Shown here: in pieces, positions 33,286 through 42,741 of the stretch
Layout of the letters: every line of letters begins with the position of its first letter
Position numbering within the stretch: the first letter of the stretch is position 1
Assembly (NCBI RefSeq): GCF_040839445.1
Contig: NZ_JBDPGJ010000001.1
Coordinates: 992,001 to 1,056,000, forward strand
From: Aquibium pacificus
Lineage (GTDB): Bacteria; Pseudomonadota; Alphaproteobacteria; Rhizobiales; Rhizobiaceae
Length of the DNA: 64,000 nt
Direction of reading: 5' to 3'
Made by a program: the position numbers and the translations under genes
The notes under the pieces: model-generated
Seen by the model: the letters and a program-made list of their open reading frames with translations, nothing else
Databases searched by the model: none
Told to the model about the DNA's origin: nothing

Positions 33286-34227
33286 TCAGTTCCCTCCCGC
33301 TGGTGACTCGAGTTCGTTCTTCAGAGACATCAGGCGCATCAGCGCCCGGTCGCGCCAGCGCATCCTTTCGCCCACGGCCGCGCGGGGAGTTTCCCGCCGC
33401 CGGCTGTCTTCGATCGTCTGCAAGGCGTGGTCCTGCCACGCTTCCCCGACATGCAGGTCGCGCCCCATCGCCTGGTAGAGATGGCCGTAGCGGGCGGCGT
33501 AGTCGAGGAAGCCGTCGGGCGCGTTCAGGTCCATGGTCTCGAAGGGGCCCATGAGGGCCCAGCGCAACCCGAGACTGTGTTTCATCACCGCGTCGAGATC
33601 CGCGGGGTCGATAACGCCGCGGGCGACGAGCCCGACGGCTTCGTTCACCACCGCGGTCTGCAGGCGGTTCATGACGAAGCCTTCGATCTCCTTGCGCACC
33701 ACGACCGGCACCTGGCCGATCGATGCGAGCACGCCGCATACCTCCACTACGAAGGCATCGGCGTGCCAGGGCGAGGGCGCGACTTCCACGACCGGCATGA
33801 GGTGGGGCGGATTTGCCGGATGGGCTACGATGCAGCGGTCGCGGCCCGGGATTTCGGAAAGGAACCGGCTTCCGACGATCGAACTGGAGGAGCTTCCGAT
33901 GGGCACCCCGTCGGGCGCATGCCGGTCGAGAAGTCCGAACACGCCGCGTTTGATGTCCGCGTCTTCGGGAACGCTTTCCTGCACGTAGTCCGTGTCCTGC
34001 AGGGCTTCGGCGAGCCTGTCTGCGGCGCGGACGCGCGAAGCCGCCGCGTCCGGATTGGCGACGAGACCCACTGCGGCCATGTCGCCCAGCGCCGTTTTCA
34101 CCGAAGACAGCGCCGAGACCGCCGCGCCGGGTTCGCGATCCCAGAGGCTGACGTCCCAGCCGGCCCGGGCAAAGGCTATTGCCCATCCGCGACCGATCAG
34201 TCCCGTCCCGATGATCCCTGCACGCAT
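33286..34227 (-). CDS. 3-hydroxyacid/3-hydroxyacyl-CoA dehydrogenase (carnitine-DH/lambda-crystallin type)
   Basis: This 313-residue NAD-dependent enzyme has an N-terminal Rossmann motif GIIGTGLIGRGWA, the QESVPED segment, and the catalytic His region RCIVAHPANPPHLMPVVEV, where PP-H-L-(MI)-P-VVE is diagnostic of the free-acid branch (L-carnitine dehydrogenase, L-gulonate dehydrogenase, lambda-crystallin). The C-terminal domain has GFVMNRLQTAVVNEA. It would oxidise a 3-hydroxy acid to the 3-keto acid cleaved by the adjacent BKACE. Two copies of a 12-bp operator sit directly upstream, suggesting an independent regulated promoter. Confidence 0.88.
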   Translation of the reverse strand: MRAGIIGTGLIGRGWAIAFARAGWDVSLWDREPGAAVSALSSVKTALGDMAAVGLVANPDAAASRVRAADRLAEALQDTDYVQESVPEDADIKRGVFGLLDRHAPDGVPIGSSSSSIVGSRFLSEIPGRDRCIVAHPANPPHLMPVVEVAPSPWHADAFVVEVCGVLASIGQVPVVVRKEIEGFVMNRLQTAVVNEAVGLVARGVIDPADLDAVMKHSLGLRWALMGPFETMDLNAPDGFLDYAARYGHLYQAMGRDLHVGEAWQDHALQTIEDSRRRETPRAAVGERMRWRDRALMRLMSLKNELESPAGGN

Positions 34228-34242
34228 GATCCCGAGTCCCTT

Positions 34243-34294
34243 CTGATATCGCAGTTAAGCGCCACACGCGTCTGACGTCAATCTGATATCGCAG
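34243..34294. promoter_or_regulatory. twin CTGATATCGCAG operators
   Basis: CTGATATCGCAGT occurs at 34243-34255 and again at 34283-34295, exactly 40 bases apart (about four helical turns), directly upstream of the dehydrogenase-BKACE genes. A close variant, CTGATATAGCA, lies at 44903-44913 upstream of the first gene of the long operon. These are good candidates for the binding sites of the GntR regulator at 45.1-45.8 kb. Confidence 0.65.
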
Positions 34295-34310
34295 TAATAC
34301 TGCACGCTTT

Positions 34311-35327
34311 TCAGGCCTGTGTTTGCCGTGGCGGAAGGTTTGGCAGTCTCAGTTCACGATTTCCGGTGATGCCCTTCGGCCGCAGCATGAGGACGATGAG
34401 CATGATGATCGCTAGGCCGACCTCGCGCAGGCCGGGCATCGCCGGGACCGTCAGCCCGACGACCGTGAACCCGCCGGCCACGGTGCGGAGCATCTCGCCC
34501 AGGAACGCGATCACGATGGCGCCGATCACGGCACCCGAAAGGCTGTGCTGGCCACCGATGACGAGCATCGCAAGGGTGAGGAAGGTCAGTTCCAGGTAGA
34601 ACTGGCTGACGGAGAGTATGCCGATCGCGTGGCCTTGCAGGACGCCGCTGGCTCCCACGACCGCCGCCGACAGGACGAAGGCGGCGAGCCGCAACCGGCG
34701 GACCGCGATGCCCGACGCGAGCGCGGCCGCCTCGTCCTCGCGCGAGGCCCGCAGCATCAGGCCGGCCCGCGAACCGGCGAACACGCTCGCCACCAGCAGC
34801 GAGGCGAGCACGACGGCCGTGGCGATGGGCAGGTTCACCGCGAGCGGCAGGCCGATCAGCGAGGCCGTGCCCTTGGTCAGACCGGTCGCATGCGACATGG
34901 TCGTGTTGACGATGGCAAGGAACGCCAGCGTCGCGATGCTGGCGCCGATGCCGGCCAGCCGCACGACGGCGACGCCGAAGACGGCGGCCACGATCGCGGC
35001 GAGCAGCATCCCCGTGGCCATGCCGCCCCAGAGCCCCAGGTCGGTCGACAGCACGAAGGCCGGAAGGTCGGGCAGGAACACCTTCTTGGTGATCACGGGG
35101 ATGGTGAACCACGCCGCCGCATAGGCCGCGATCCCGGCGAAAGCCGCATGCCCGAACGAAAGGATGCCGGTGTTCGACACGAAGATGGAGAGCCCGATCA
35201 CGAAGGCCAGCTTGACCATCATGTCGATCGCGAAGCGCGCCGTCGCGGCCGAACCCAGATAGCCGGGCAGCGTCGCCAGCAGGATCATGCCCGCGAGGAG
35301 GAGATATGTCTGCACCCGGCCGGACAT
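34311..35327 (-). CDS. branched-chain-type ABC permease LivM
   Basis: This 338-residue permease of the HAAT family has about ten helices. Typical blocks are KLAFVIGLSIFVSNTGILSFGHAAFAGIAAYAAA and GGQHSLSGAVIGAIVIAFLGEMLR. The start at 35327 is set by the TGATG overlap with the livH stop; the reading frame extends to 36218 only as a shadow of livH. It is the last transporter gene of the operon. The substrate is probably a carboxylate, amide or amino-acid-like compound rather than a branched-chain amino acid, given the catabolic genes around it. Confidence 0.9.
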   Translation of the reverse strand: MSGRVQTYLLLAGMILLATLPGYLGSAATARFAIDMMVKLAFVIGLSIFVSNTGILSFGHAAFAGIAAYAAAWFTIPVITKKVFLPDLPAFVLSTDLGLWGGMATGMLLAAIVAAVFGVAVVRLAGIGASIATLAFLAIVNTTMSHATGLTKGTASLIGLPLAVNLPIATAVVLASLLVASVFAGSRAGLMLRASREDEAAALASGIAVRRLRLAAFVLSAAVVGASGVLQGHAIGILSVSQFYLELTFLTLAMLVIGGQHSLSGAVIGAIVIAFLGEMLRTVAGGFTVVGLTVPAMPGLREVGLAIIMLIVLMLRPKGITGNRELRLPNLPPRQTQA

Positions 35328-36211
35328 CAGACGCGCTCTCGCGCGGAGGCGGGACGGAAGAGCCCCTGCGGCCGCAGCACGAGGACCATGATGACCGCCA
35401 GGTAGACGAAGGCCTCGCGGAAGGGCCGCAGGTCGGTGGGGAGCAGCACCTGCAGGAACACCGTCACCATGCCGACGGCCAGGCCGCCGAGGACTGCGCC
35501 CGGGAGGCTGCCCATGCCGCCGACCACGGTCGCCACGAAGCCGATCAGCGCCAGGTGCAGCCCGAGGCGGGGCTCCACCACCCCCGTCTGGGCGACGTAG
35601 AGTACCGCCGCCGAGGAGGCCAGGATGCCGCTGAGGCCGAACGCCACCGCGATGACCCGGTTGGCCCGGATGCCGAGCAGCCGCGCCATCTGGAAGTCCA
35701 CCGCGGCCGCCCGCATCTCCACGCCGATCCGCGTCTTCCTCAGGAAGGCGCCCGTGGCCAGGAGCAGGAAGATCGTCACCCCGATCGTGACGATCTGGAT
35801 CATGGGCACGCGGATGTCGCCGATCATGAGCGGCTGCGAAAGCGAAGGCAGGATGTTCAATCCCATCGGGCGGGCTCCGAAGATCAGGACCAGGGTGTTC
35901 TGCAGGAGGTAGCTTAGCGCGAAGCTGGTGATCAGGAGGGTCGAGGGATTGGCCCCGCGCACGGGACGGAAGGCCAGCCGCTCGGACAGCAGCGCCAGCA
36001 GCAGCGCGCCGCCCGCGGCGAAGAACAGCGCGACGGGAAAGCCCAGCCCGATCGCCAGCACGAGGATATAGACGGTCACGGTGATGAACTCGGCATGGGC
36101 GAAGTTGATCAGCCGCATGATACCGAAGATCAACCCGATCCCCAGCGCCGTGAGCGCGTAGATCGAGCCGATGCTCATGGCGTCGATCAGGGCCTGGACG
36201 ATCCAGCTCAT
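35327..36211 (-). CDS. branched-chain-type ABC permease LivH
   Basis: This 294-residue permease has the HAAT landmarks GSIYALTALGIGLIFGIMRLINFAHAEFITV and GGMGSLPGAVLGGLAVGMV near the C-terminus, with about eight helices. It overlaps livF at the start (cat/tca, 36209-36213) and livM at the stop, so the transporter genes are tightly coupled. Confidence 0.9.
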   Translation of the reverse strand: MSWIVQALIDAMSIGSIYALTALGIGLIFGIMRLINFAHAEFITVTVYILVLAIGLGFPVALFFAAGGALLLALLSERLAFRPVRGANPSTLLITSFALSYLLQNTLVLIFGARPMGLNILPSLSQPLMIGDIRVPMIQIVTIGVTIFLLLATGAFLRKTRIGVEMRAAAVDFQMARLLGIRANRVIAVAFGLSGILASSAAVLYVAQTGVVEPRLGLHLALIGFVATVVGGMGSLPGAVLGGLAVGMVTVFLQVLLPTDLRPFREAFVYLAVIMVLVLRPQGLFRPASARERV

Positions 36212-36936
36212 CAGGCATGCCCCTCGCCGGAGAGGTAGGCGTTCTCCAGTCGCGCGTCGCCGAGCAGTTCAGAGGCTGGACCCTCCAGCCGCACCGCTCC
36301 GCCGGAGAGCACGATCACGCGATCGGCGACGGAGCCGATCCGCATCGGGTTCTGCTCGACCAGGAGGATGCTGAGCCCGCCGGCGCGCAACTCCCGCAGC
36401 ACGTCGTAGACGCGGTCGACCAGAAGCGGGGCGAGACCGAGCGACGGCTCGTCGAGGATCAGGAGGCGCGGGCGCGACAAAAGTGCGCGCGCGATGGCGA
36501 GCTGCTGCTGCTCGCCACCGGAAAGCCGGGTCGCCATGCCGTTGCGGCGCTCGGCGAGGATGGGGAACATTGCGTGGATTTCCGTCAAAGCCCTGTTTCG
36601 CGCCGCCCGGTCGCCGAGCCGCCGCGACATCCCCAGGAGCAGGTTCTCGTGCACGGTCAGTCCGTCGAAGATGCGCCGTCCCTCCGGCACCAGCGCGATG
36701 CCCATCAGGGCGACGTCCTCGGTGCGAAGACCGCCGATCGGCTGCCCGTCGAGCCGCAGGGTGCCCGAGGCAGCGGGCAGGGCGCCGGCGATGGCGAGCG
36801 TGAGCGTGGTCTTGCCGGCGCCGTTCGGCCCCACGACCGCAAGCGTCTCCCCTTCGTCGAGTGAAAGCGACACGTCCCGCAGTGCCGGGACCGGACCGTA
36901 GCTCACCCAGATGCGGTCCAGTTCAAGCAGTGCCAT
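36211..36936 (-). CDS. branched-chain-type ABC ATPase LivF
   Basis: This 241-residue ATPase has Walker A VVGPNGAGKTTL, signature LSGGEQQQLAIARALLSRP, Walker B LLILDEPSLGLAP and the D-loop/H-loop region ILLVEQN. The sequence is LivF-like (short, WVSYG..PALRDVSL). Its start overlaps the end of livG by 14 bases. Confidence 0.92.
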   Translation of the reverse strand: MALLELDRIWVSYGPVPALRDVSLSLDEGETLAVVGPNGAGKTTLTLAIAGALPAASGTLRLDGQPIGGLRTEDVALMGIALVPEGRRIFDGLTVHENLLLGMSRRLGDRAARNRALTEIHAMFPILAERRNGMATRLSGGEQQQLAIARALLSRPRLLILDEPSLGLAPLLVDRVYDVLRELRAGGLSILLVEQNPMRIGSVADRVIVLSGGAVRLEGPASELLGDARLENAYLSGEGHA

Positions 36937-37642
36937 GCGGCACCCCGCCGAGATAGGCCGCCCGCACCCTTGGGTCGGCGCGCACGGCCGCGGGAGCTCC
37001 GGTGGCTATGACGCGGCCGACGTCCAGGACGACCAGCCGCGGACAGACGGACATGACGAGATCCATGTTGTGCTCGACCAGCAGCAGCCCGATCCCCCTG
37101 CGTTCGACGAGTTCCTTCATCGCGGCGCCCAGCTGTTCGGCCTCCTGCGGCGACATTCCCGCCGCTGGCTCGTCCAGCAGCAGGAAGCCCGGCTCCAGGG
37201 CAAGCGCGCGGGCGATCGCCAGTTTCCTCTGGTCGGAATAGCTCAGCGTCGAGGCCTTCCTTTCGAAGTCGCCCGACAGCCCGACCGCCGCGAGGAGCTC
37301 CTCGACGGTATCCGCCCGACTCCCCAGGACGGCCGCGACCGCCGCCACGTTCTCGGCGATGGTAAGTTCCCCGAAAAGCCGAACGCCCTGGAACGTCCTC
37401 ACCACGCCCGCCCGTGCGACGAGGTGAGGGGACAGTCTCAGAAGTTCCCGGTCGCCCAGCCAGACGCCGCCGGTTGTCGGGCGCTGGAAGCCCGAAATGA
37501 CGTTGATGAGCGTGCTCTTGCCTGCGCCGTTCGCGCCGATCAGGCCGACGATTTCGCCGGGCCTGATCTCGAGCGAGACGTCCTGGAGGGCAACGACGCC
37601 CCCGAACCGGACCCCGATGTCTTCGGCACGAAGCGTTGTCAC
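36923..37642 (-). CDS. branched-chain-type ABC ATPase LivG
   Basis: This 239-residue ATPase has Walker A LIGANGAGKSTLI, signature LSYSDQRKLAIARALA, Walker B FLLLDEPAAGM and ILLVEHNMDLVM-like LLLVEHNMDL. The usual first motif is VRFGGVVALQDVSLEIRPGE. The start is a GTG at 37642 (V/M-TTLRAEDIG); upstream in-frame sequence overlaps the binding-protein gene and has no better start codon. The weak Shine-Dalgarno makes translational coupling to the preceding gene likely. Confidence 0.88.
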   Translation of the reverse strand: MTTLRAEDIGVRFGGVVALQDVSLEIRPGEIVGLIGANGAGKSTLINVISGFQRPTTGGVWLGDRELLRLSPHLVARAGVVRTFQGVRLFGELTIAENVAAVAAVLGSRADTVEELLAAVGLSGDFERKASTLSYSDQRKLAIARALALEPGFLLLDEPAAGMSPQEAEQLGAAMKELVERRGIGLLLVEHNMDLVMSVCPRLVVLDVGRVIATGAPAAVRADPRVRAAYLGGVPHGTA

Positions 37643-37680
37643 CGTCGGCGTCCGGTTCCTGTCGTTTGCGCCCCTTGCCC

Positions 37681-38856
37681 TCAGAAGGTGATCTCGGGCG
37701 TCTTCTCGGCGTCGAACACGCCGATCGCCGAGGCCTTCCCGCCGTCGATCTTGATGATCGTCATCGGCCGGTTGTTGTTGATGTGCAGGTCGCTCGTGAA
37801 CGACGTCTTCCCGACCAGCAGGTCCTCGCCGGAGAAGGCGTCCAGTTTTGCGCGCACGGCGTCCGCTTCGAACGAGCCGGCTGCCTCGACCGCCCGCGCC
37901 CAGGCTTCGATCACCCCGTAGCCGGTGAGCGCGTGGCCCGTCACCGGTGCCTCCCCGTAGGATGTCGTGAACTTCGCGACGAAATCGTTGATGCGGGGAT
38001 TGGGGTCGTCGCCGTGGATGCTGCCGTATGTGAGGTTGTAGAATTCGCTCAGGTCCGGAACAGCCTCCAGCCAATAGGTGCCGTCCATGGATTCCCCGGT
38101 GATCATCGGCAGGCCGATACCCGCCGCCCGGATCTGGCGAACGTAGGAGCCGCCGTTGATCGCGCCGCAGAACATGATCACGTCGGATTTCGCCTCGGCA
38201 TCCTTCATGCGGCTGACCTGGGCGGCGATGACGGTGTCGTTGCCGGCATTGTACTCGTCATACCCGGAGACGCCTTCGCCGCCGGCGAGTTCGCGCCAGC
38301 GCTTCTCGAAGTTCGAGCACAGCGACTTGTTGTACTCCACCTGAAGGTCGTTGAGGATGTAGACGTTCCGCTTGCCCAGCGTGTTCCAGGCGAACTCCGC
38401 CAGGATGGCGCCCTGGTGGTTCGTGGCCGTCGCCATCGTATACGCGTTCGGACCGATGCCCTGCACGCCGAACTTGGCGTCGGCGGCGCAGGACGAGAAA
38501 GCGATCTTGTTCTGCGACTGGGCGACAAGCGCGGCGGGCGCGCCGAAATCGAAGTCGCAGGTGACCATGACGAGCTCGGCGTTCTTGGACAGGACGTCCG
38601 TGGCCGCCGTGGCGCCCTGTGCCGGATCGGACGCGGTGTCGGCCGAGACCTCGACGATCTTGCGCCCGAGCAGCCCGCCCTTCGCGTTGATGTCCTCGAT
38701 CGCGAGCTTGGCGGCCTTGTAGGGACCGTCGTCGTAAGGGGCGACGAAGCCCGACAGCGCGATGGCGAAGCCGACAGTCACGTCCTCCTGCGCGGCGGCA
38801 GCAAGCGGCATCGCCGCGATCAGTGTAGTCAGTAAGAAGCGAGTTCCCGTTTTCAT
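37681..38856 (-). CDS. ABC substrate-binding protein (LivK/type I)
   Basis: This 391-residue periplasmic binding protein has a signal peptide MKTGTRFLLTTLIAAMPLAAAAQ, then VTVGFAIALSGFVAPYDDGPYKAAKLAIEDINAKGGLLGRKIVE, the classic LivK-type opening. The start at 38856 lies behind AAGGAG; the GTG at 38874 would include that ribosome binding site. It feeds the LivHMGF transporter. Aromatic and acidic residues cannot be mapped to a ligand from sequence alone. Confidence 0.9.
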   Translation of the reverse strand: MKTGTRFLLTTLIAAMPLAAAAQEDVTVGFAIALSGFVAPYDDGPYKAAKLAIEDINAKGGLLGRKIVEVSADTASDPAQGATAATDVLSKNAELVMVTCDFDFGAPAALVAQSQNKIAFSSCAADAKFGVQGIGPNAYTMATATNHQGAILAEFAWNTLGKRNVYILNDLQVEYNKSLCSNFEKRWRELAGGEGVSGYDEYNAGNDTVIAAQVSRMKDAEAKSDVIMFCGAINGGSYVRQIRAAGIGLPMITGESMDGTYWLEAVPDLSEFYNLTYGSIHGDDPNPRINDFVAKFTTSYGEAPVTGHALTGYGVIEAWARAVEAAGSFEADAVRAKLDAFSGEDLLVGKTSFTSDLHINNNRPMTIIKIDGGKASAIGVFDAEKTPEITF

Positions 38857-38890
38857 CTGATGGTTCTCCTTCACCAGTTTCCAGTCGTGC

Positions 38891-40636
38891 TCATGCGGCC
38901 GCGCGAAGCCGCGCGGTTTCTTCAGGTTCGATCGAACCGTCCTCTCCCAACGCTACGCCGTAGACGGCGCGCGCACGTTCGGCCGTGATGCGGCCCAGCC
39001 GGACATCACGGGCGACCTTCTCCGCCGGGCGGGACTTCGGGTCCCCGTAGCCTCCGCCGCCGGCCGAGATGGACAGGACAAGCTGGCGGTCAGCCACGTC
39101 GACCTGCGCGCAGGACGGCAAGGGTTCGCGGCTGCCGTTCTCCTCGATCAGATACTGGTTGGCCGGGCCGCCTTTCCCGCCGCCACGCGTGCCCAGGGCG
39201 GCGTTGACGACGCCGTCGCTGACGTAGCCGACGGAGATCGCGCAGCCGACGGGCCCGAACTCGACCGCGATCGAGGGCGCTCCGACATGTTCGCCGGCTC
39301 CCTCCGTGTCCGGCAGAAGCCTGCGGGAGGCGACGTAGAGCGGCTGGCGCAACTCGTCGAGCTCGACCGAATCGAGGTTGCACATGCCGGCGTTGCCGAC
39401 GTGGCCGATGGTCAGCCAGGCATCGGCGCTGGGGCTGCCCGCGCCGCCGGTCATGCCCAGGAACACCTGGTTGATGAAGGGCTTCCCGTCGCGGGGGTGG
39501 ATACCGGAGATCACCGCCACCGAGGGCGGGATGACGGCGCCGCATTCCGCCATTCCCTTGCCTTCCGCGATCTCCGCGATGGCGCACTGGACCGGGTTCG
39601 CGACGCGGTCCGCCACGTTGGTGGTGGCCACCGAGCAGGAGGTCGGATGGCGGGGCACCCCGACCACGCAGTTGTCCCGAAGGCGCAGGTCGATGCGGCG
39701 GAAGCTCCCGGCGTTCTTCGGCACGGTATGATCGATGGAATTGAAGATGCCGACCATGGCGGCCGTGCGCGTGCAGGCTTCCGACAGGTTGAGGCCGCAG
39801 GGGAGGCAATCCATGTTCTCGGTCAGGTCGACCGAAATGCGCGCGGCTTCGGCGTCGATGCCGACATGCACCGTGACCGGGATGCCGTCCTCCGGCGTGC
39901 CGGGGAACGGATCGTGCCGGCTGACGCGGGTCGCGCGGCCGCTCGGCAGTGCACGCACCGCCTCAATCATGCGCTTTTCGGAATAGTCGAGCCATTCGCG
40001 GCTGAAGGCTTCGAGCGCGTCCCAGCCGACTTCGGCCGCCATCGCCCTGATTTCCTGCTCGCCGATGCGCGCGGCCCCGAGTGCCGCCAGGAAATCGCCC
40101 CACCACTGGTCCGGGACGCGAATGCGCATGCGGCACATGCGGACGAAATCCTGGTTGGTGCGGTAGTTCTCCTGCACCCGCACCGACGGGAAGATCAGCG
40201 CGCCTTCCTCGTAAACGTCGCGCGCTGCGCCGTGATAGGTGGTGGGGATCGAGTTGCCGATGTCGGCCTGGTGGGCCTTCGCCAGCACCGTGAACCGGTG
40301 GCGCCCCTCGTCGTCGACGATCGGCACCAGGATCGTGTGATCGGCCGCGTGGCTGCAGCCGTGGTAGGGCGAATTGTTGATGAAGGCGTCCCCGGCTTTG
40401 AGGTCGGGGCAGTATTCCTTCATGATCCTGGCCATGATGTCCGGTCCGGACAGCACGTGGATGGGCAGGCCCTCGTTGGCGACCAGGAGTTCCGCGTCGG
40501 CGGTCACGATGCAGCAGGAGAAGTCGCGTGCGATGTTGAGCACGCCGGAACGCCCGGTCCTGAGCAGCGTGTTCGCCATCTTGCGGGCGACGCCTTCGAA
40601 GCGGTTGTTCAACAGTGCAAGTGTCACGAGATCCAT
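38891..40636 (-). CDS. hydantoinase B / oxoprolinase family subunit HyuB
   Basis: This 581-residue subunit of the ATP-dependent hydantoinase/5-oxoprolinase/acetone-carboxylase superfamily has VTLALLNNRFEGVARKMANTLLRTGRSGVLNIARDFSC, then VANEGLPIHVLSGPDIMARI, DAFINNSPYHGCSHAADHTI and GGRGGGKGG-like GTRGGGKGGPANQYLIE. The start at 40636 lies behind GAGGAGG. It forms a heteromer with HyuA, ten bases upstream. Together they hydrolyse a cyclic amide or ureide with ATP, although carboxylation is known in the same superfamily. Confidence 0.9.
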   Translation of the reverse strand: MDLVTLALLNNRFEGVARKMANTLLRTGRSGVLNIARDFSCCIVTADAELLVANEGLPIHVLSGPDIMARIMKEYCPDLKAGDAFINNSPYHGCSHAADHTILVPIVDDEGRHRFTVLAKAHQADIGNSIPTTYHGAARDVYEEGALIFPSVRVQENYRTNQDFVRMCRMRIRVPDQWWGDFLAALGAARIGEQEIRAMAAEVGWDALEAFSREWLDYSEKRMIEAVRALPSGRATRVSRHDPFPGTPEDGIPVTVHVGIDAEAARISVDLTENMDCLPCGLNLSEACTRTAAMVGIFNSIDHTVPKNAGSFRRIDLRLRDNCVVGVPRHPTSCSVATTNVADRVANPVQCAIAEIAEGKGMAECGAVIPPSVAVISGIHPRDGKPFINQVFLGMTGGAGSPSADAWLTIGHVGNAGMCNLDSVELDELRQPLYVASRRLLPDTEGAGEHVGAPSIAVEFGPVGCAISVGYVSDGVVNAALGTRGGGKGGPANQYLIEENGSREPLPSCAQVDVADRQLVLSISAGGGGYGDPKSRPAEKVARDVRLGRITAERARAVYGVALGEDGSIEPEETARLRAAA

Positions 40637-40646
40637 GGTCGCCTCC

Positions 40647-42716
40647 TCACTGCTGGCCGACGTCGATGACGAGACTTCCTGACGGCCGCCTTTCGGCGCT
40701 CGCGCCCGGGTCGACGATGACGGTCGTGTAGTCGTTCTCCACGATGGCCGGACCATCGATCCTTTCGCCCGCCTTCAATGCCTCGAAGCGGTAAACGGCG
40801 GTTTCCGCCCACCCGATGCCCGCGAACCAGGCGTTGCGGACCCATTTTTCCTTGATGCCGGCCGGCGAGGCGAGACGCAGGTCCTTCCTTTCGGACAACC
40901 GGCATGTGACCGATGCCGTCCAGCCGACAACCTCGATGAAGGAGCCTTCGTCGCGGAACGAGAACAGCATCTCGTGCGTGCGGTGGAAATCCTCGACGAA
41001 CTCCGACAGCGCGCCGGCGTTGGCGATCTTGCCGTCGCGCAGCGGCACCTCGATCTCCCAGACCTCGGTCGCGTAGCGCGCGTCGGCCTTGAAGGTGATC
41101 GTGGTCTCGAGCGCGCCGGCCCCCGGCCCGGCGGCGAAGTCCTGTGCCTTCCGCGCCAGCGCGGCCAGCGTCGCGTTGACCGCGTCGTGGTCGAAACTGT
41201 CGGTATGGGCGACCTGCGCGGCATGGTACTCCGCCTTCAGTTCCGACATCAGCGCGCCTGCCGCCGAAAGGGCAGGACCGGTCTCGGGAATGATCAGCGT
41301 CCGGCAGCCGAGGCGTCGCGCGATCCGCACCGAGTTGAGACCAGCCGCACCGCCGCCGCCGATGAGCACCGCGTTGCGCGGGTCGATCCCCTGCTTGACG
41401 GTGATGTCCAGGATGGCCTGCACCATGTTCTCGGTCGCGATGGTCAGGATCGCGTCCGCGGCCTCGGCGACCGGGAGCTTGCCTGGCCCGGCGACGTCAC
41501 GCTCGACCGCCTCGCGGGCCGCGTCCGGGTCGAGCGTCATCGCGCCGCCGAGGAAGTATGCCGGATCGATGTGGCCGAGAACGACGGCCGCGTCGGTCAC
41601 CGTGGCATGCGTGCCCCCGCGGCCGTAGGCGGCGGGACCCGGGACGGCGCCGGCGCTCGCCGGGCCGACCCGCAGCAGGCCGCCGCTGTCGATCGAGGCG
41701 ATAGATCCGCCGCCGGCACCCACGCTCTTGACGTCCACCCACGGGAATCCGAGCATGATGCCGCGATATTGCGGTCCGATCCATGTTTCGCGCGTGGTCG
41801 GGATGTTGCCTTTGCGCACGATCGACACATCGTAGGTTGTGCCGCCGGTATCCGCGATGATCGCGTCCTCGGCCGAACTGTCGATGGCGGCGTAATGACG
41901 GCCGGCGATCGGCGCCATGGATGGGCCGGAGTTCACGATATGGATCGGTGCCTGCGCGGCATCCGCGGCGTCGATGACGCCCGCTTGGGAGGTGACGATC
42001 AGCACCCGGCCGCCGAAGCCCGCCTCGCGCAACCGCCTTTCCAGGTCGCTCATGTAGCGGGCGATCATCGGCTTCAGCGACGCGTCGACCGCCGCGGAGG
42101 ACGCGCGGCGGAACTCCCGGACGGCCGGGTTGAGCTTGTGCGACAGCGTGAACGGGACGCCCGGAAGGTGCTCGGCGAGGAGTTCGCCGATCCGCAGTTC
42201 GTGTGCGGGGTTGACTATGGACCACAGGAGGCACACCGCGACCGCCTCGACCGCATTTTCCTTCAGTCGTTCGATCTGTTCCAGCACGGCCTTTTCGTCC
42301 AGCGCCAGGCGGACCGACCCGTCGGCCATCACCCGCTCGGGAACCTCGAAGGTCAGGCTTCGCGGGATGTACGGTTCCGGGAACTCGTGCGTGAAATTGA
42401 ACGTCTCGGCACGGCCGCCCTCGCGAAGCACCAGGATGTCGCCATGTCCCGATGTGGTGAGCAGCGCGGTTCGGGCGGTCCTGCCGGTGATGATCGCGTT
42501 GATGGCATGGGTCGTGCCGTGCAGCAGCGTGTTGCCGCCGGCGAGAAAATCCGGGAGAGACCGGCCGGCCGCCTCCGCTGCCACCGTCAGCGCGTCGAGC
42601 ATGCCGGCAACCGGATCGTGCGGGGTCGTCGCGGCCTTGTAGAGACGGCAGAGACCGCTGTCGTCCTCGACGACCAGATCCGTGAACGTGCCTCCCGTAT
42701 CAACCGCAAATCGCAT
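40647..42716 (-). CDS. hydantoinase A / oxoprolinase family subunit HyuA
   Basis: This 689-residue subunit has the N-terminal ATP-binding motif RFAVDTGGTFTDLVVEDDSG. It also has LHGTTHAINAIITGRTARTALLTTSGHGDIL, the IADTGGTTYDVSIVRKG actin-like phosphate motif and SVGAGGGSIASIDSGG. It pairs with HyuB. The ATP-dependent branch acts on 5-oxoproline, N-methylhydantoin or related lactams. The next upstream gene is the beta-transaminase, 25 bases away, consistent with ring opening to an amino acid. Confidence 0.9.
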   Translation of the reverse strand: MRFAVDTGGTFTDLVVEDDSGLCRLYKAATTPHDPVAGMLDALTVAAEAAGRSLPDFLAGGNTLLHGTTHAINAIITGRTARTALLTTSGHGDILVLREGGRAETFNFTHEFPEPYIPRSLTFEVPERVMADGSVRLALDEKAVLEQIERLKENAVEAVAVCLLWSIVNPAHELRIGELLAEHLPGVPFTLSHKLNPAVREFRRASSAAVDASLKPMIARYMSDLERRLREAGFGGRVLIVTSQAGVIDAADAAQAPIHIVNSGPSMAPIAGRHYAAIDSSAEDAIIADTGGTTYDVSIVRKGNIPTTRETWIGPQYRGIMLGFPWVDVKSVGAGGGSIASIDSGGLLRVGPASAGAVPGPAAYGRGGTHATVTDAAVVLGHIDPAYFLGGAMTLDPDAAREAVERDVAGPGKLPVAEAADAILTIATENMVQAILDITVKQGIDPRNAVLIGGGGAAGLNSVRIARRLGCRTLIIPETGPALSAAGALMSELKAEYHAAQVAHTDSFDHDAVNATLAALARKAQDFAAGPGAGALETTITFKADARYATEVWEIEVPLRDGKIANAGALSEFVEDFHRTHEMLFSFRDEGSFIEVVGWTASVTCRLSERKDLRLASPAGIKEKWVRNAWFAGIGWAETAVYRFEALKAGERIDGPAIVENDYTTVIVDPGASAERRPSGSLVIDVGQQ

Positions 42717-42741
42717 GTCGCCCCCGTAGCCCGATGCCTCG

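Noticed and set aside
33286..34227. Naming the dehydrogenase-BKACE pair as carnitine degradation (cdhA/cdhC)
   Set aside because: The enzymes fit by family, but no betainyl-CoA thioesterase or carnitine/glycine-betaine transport gene accompanies them, and the operators tie them to the HyuAB/transaminase operon.
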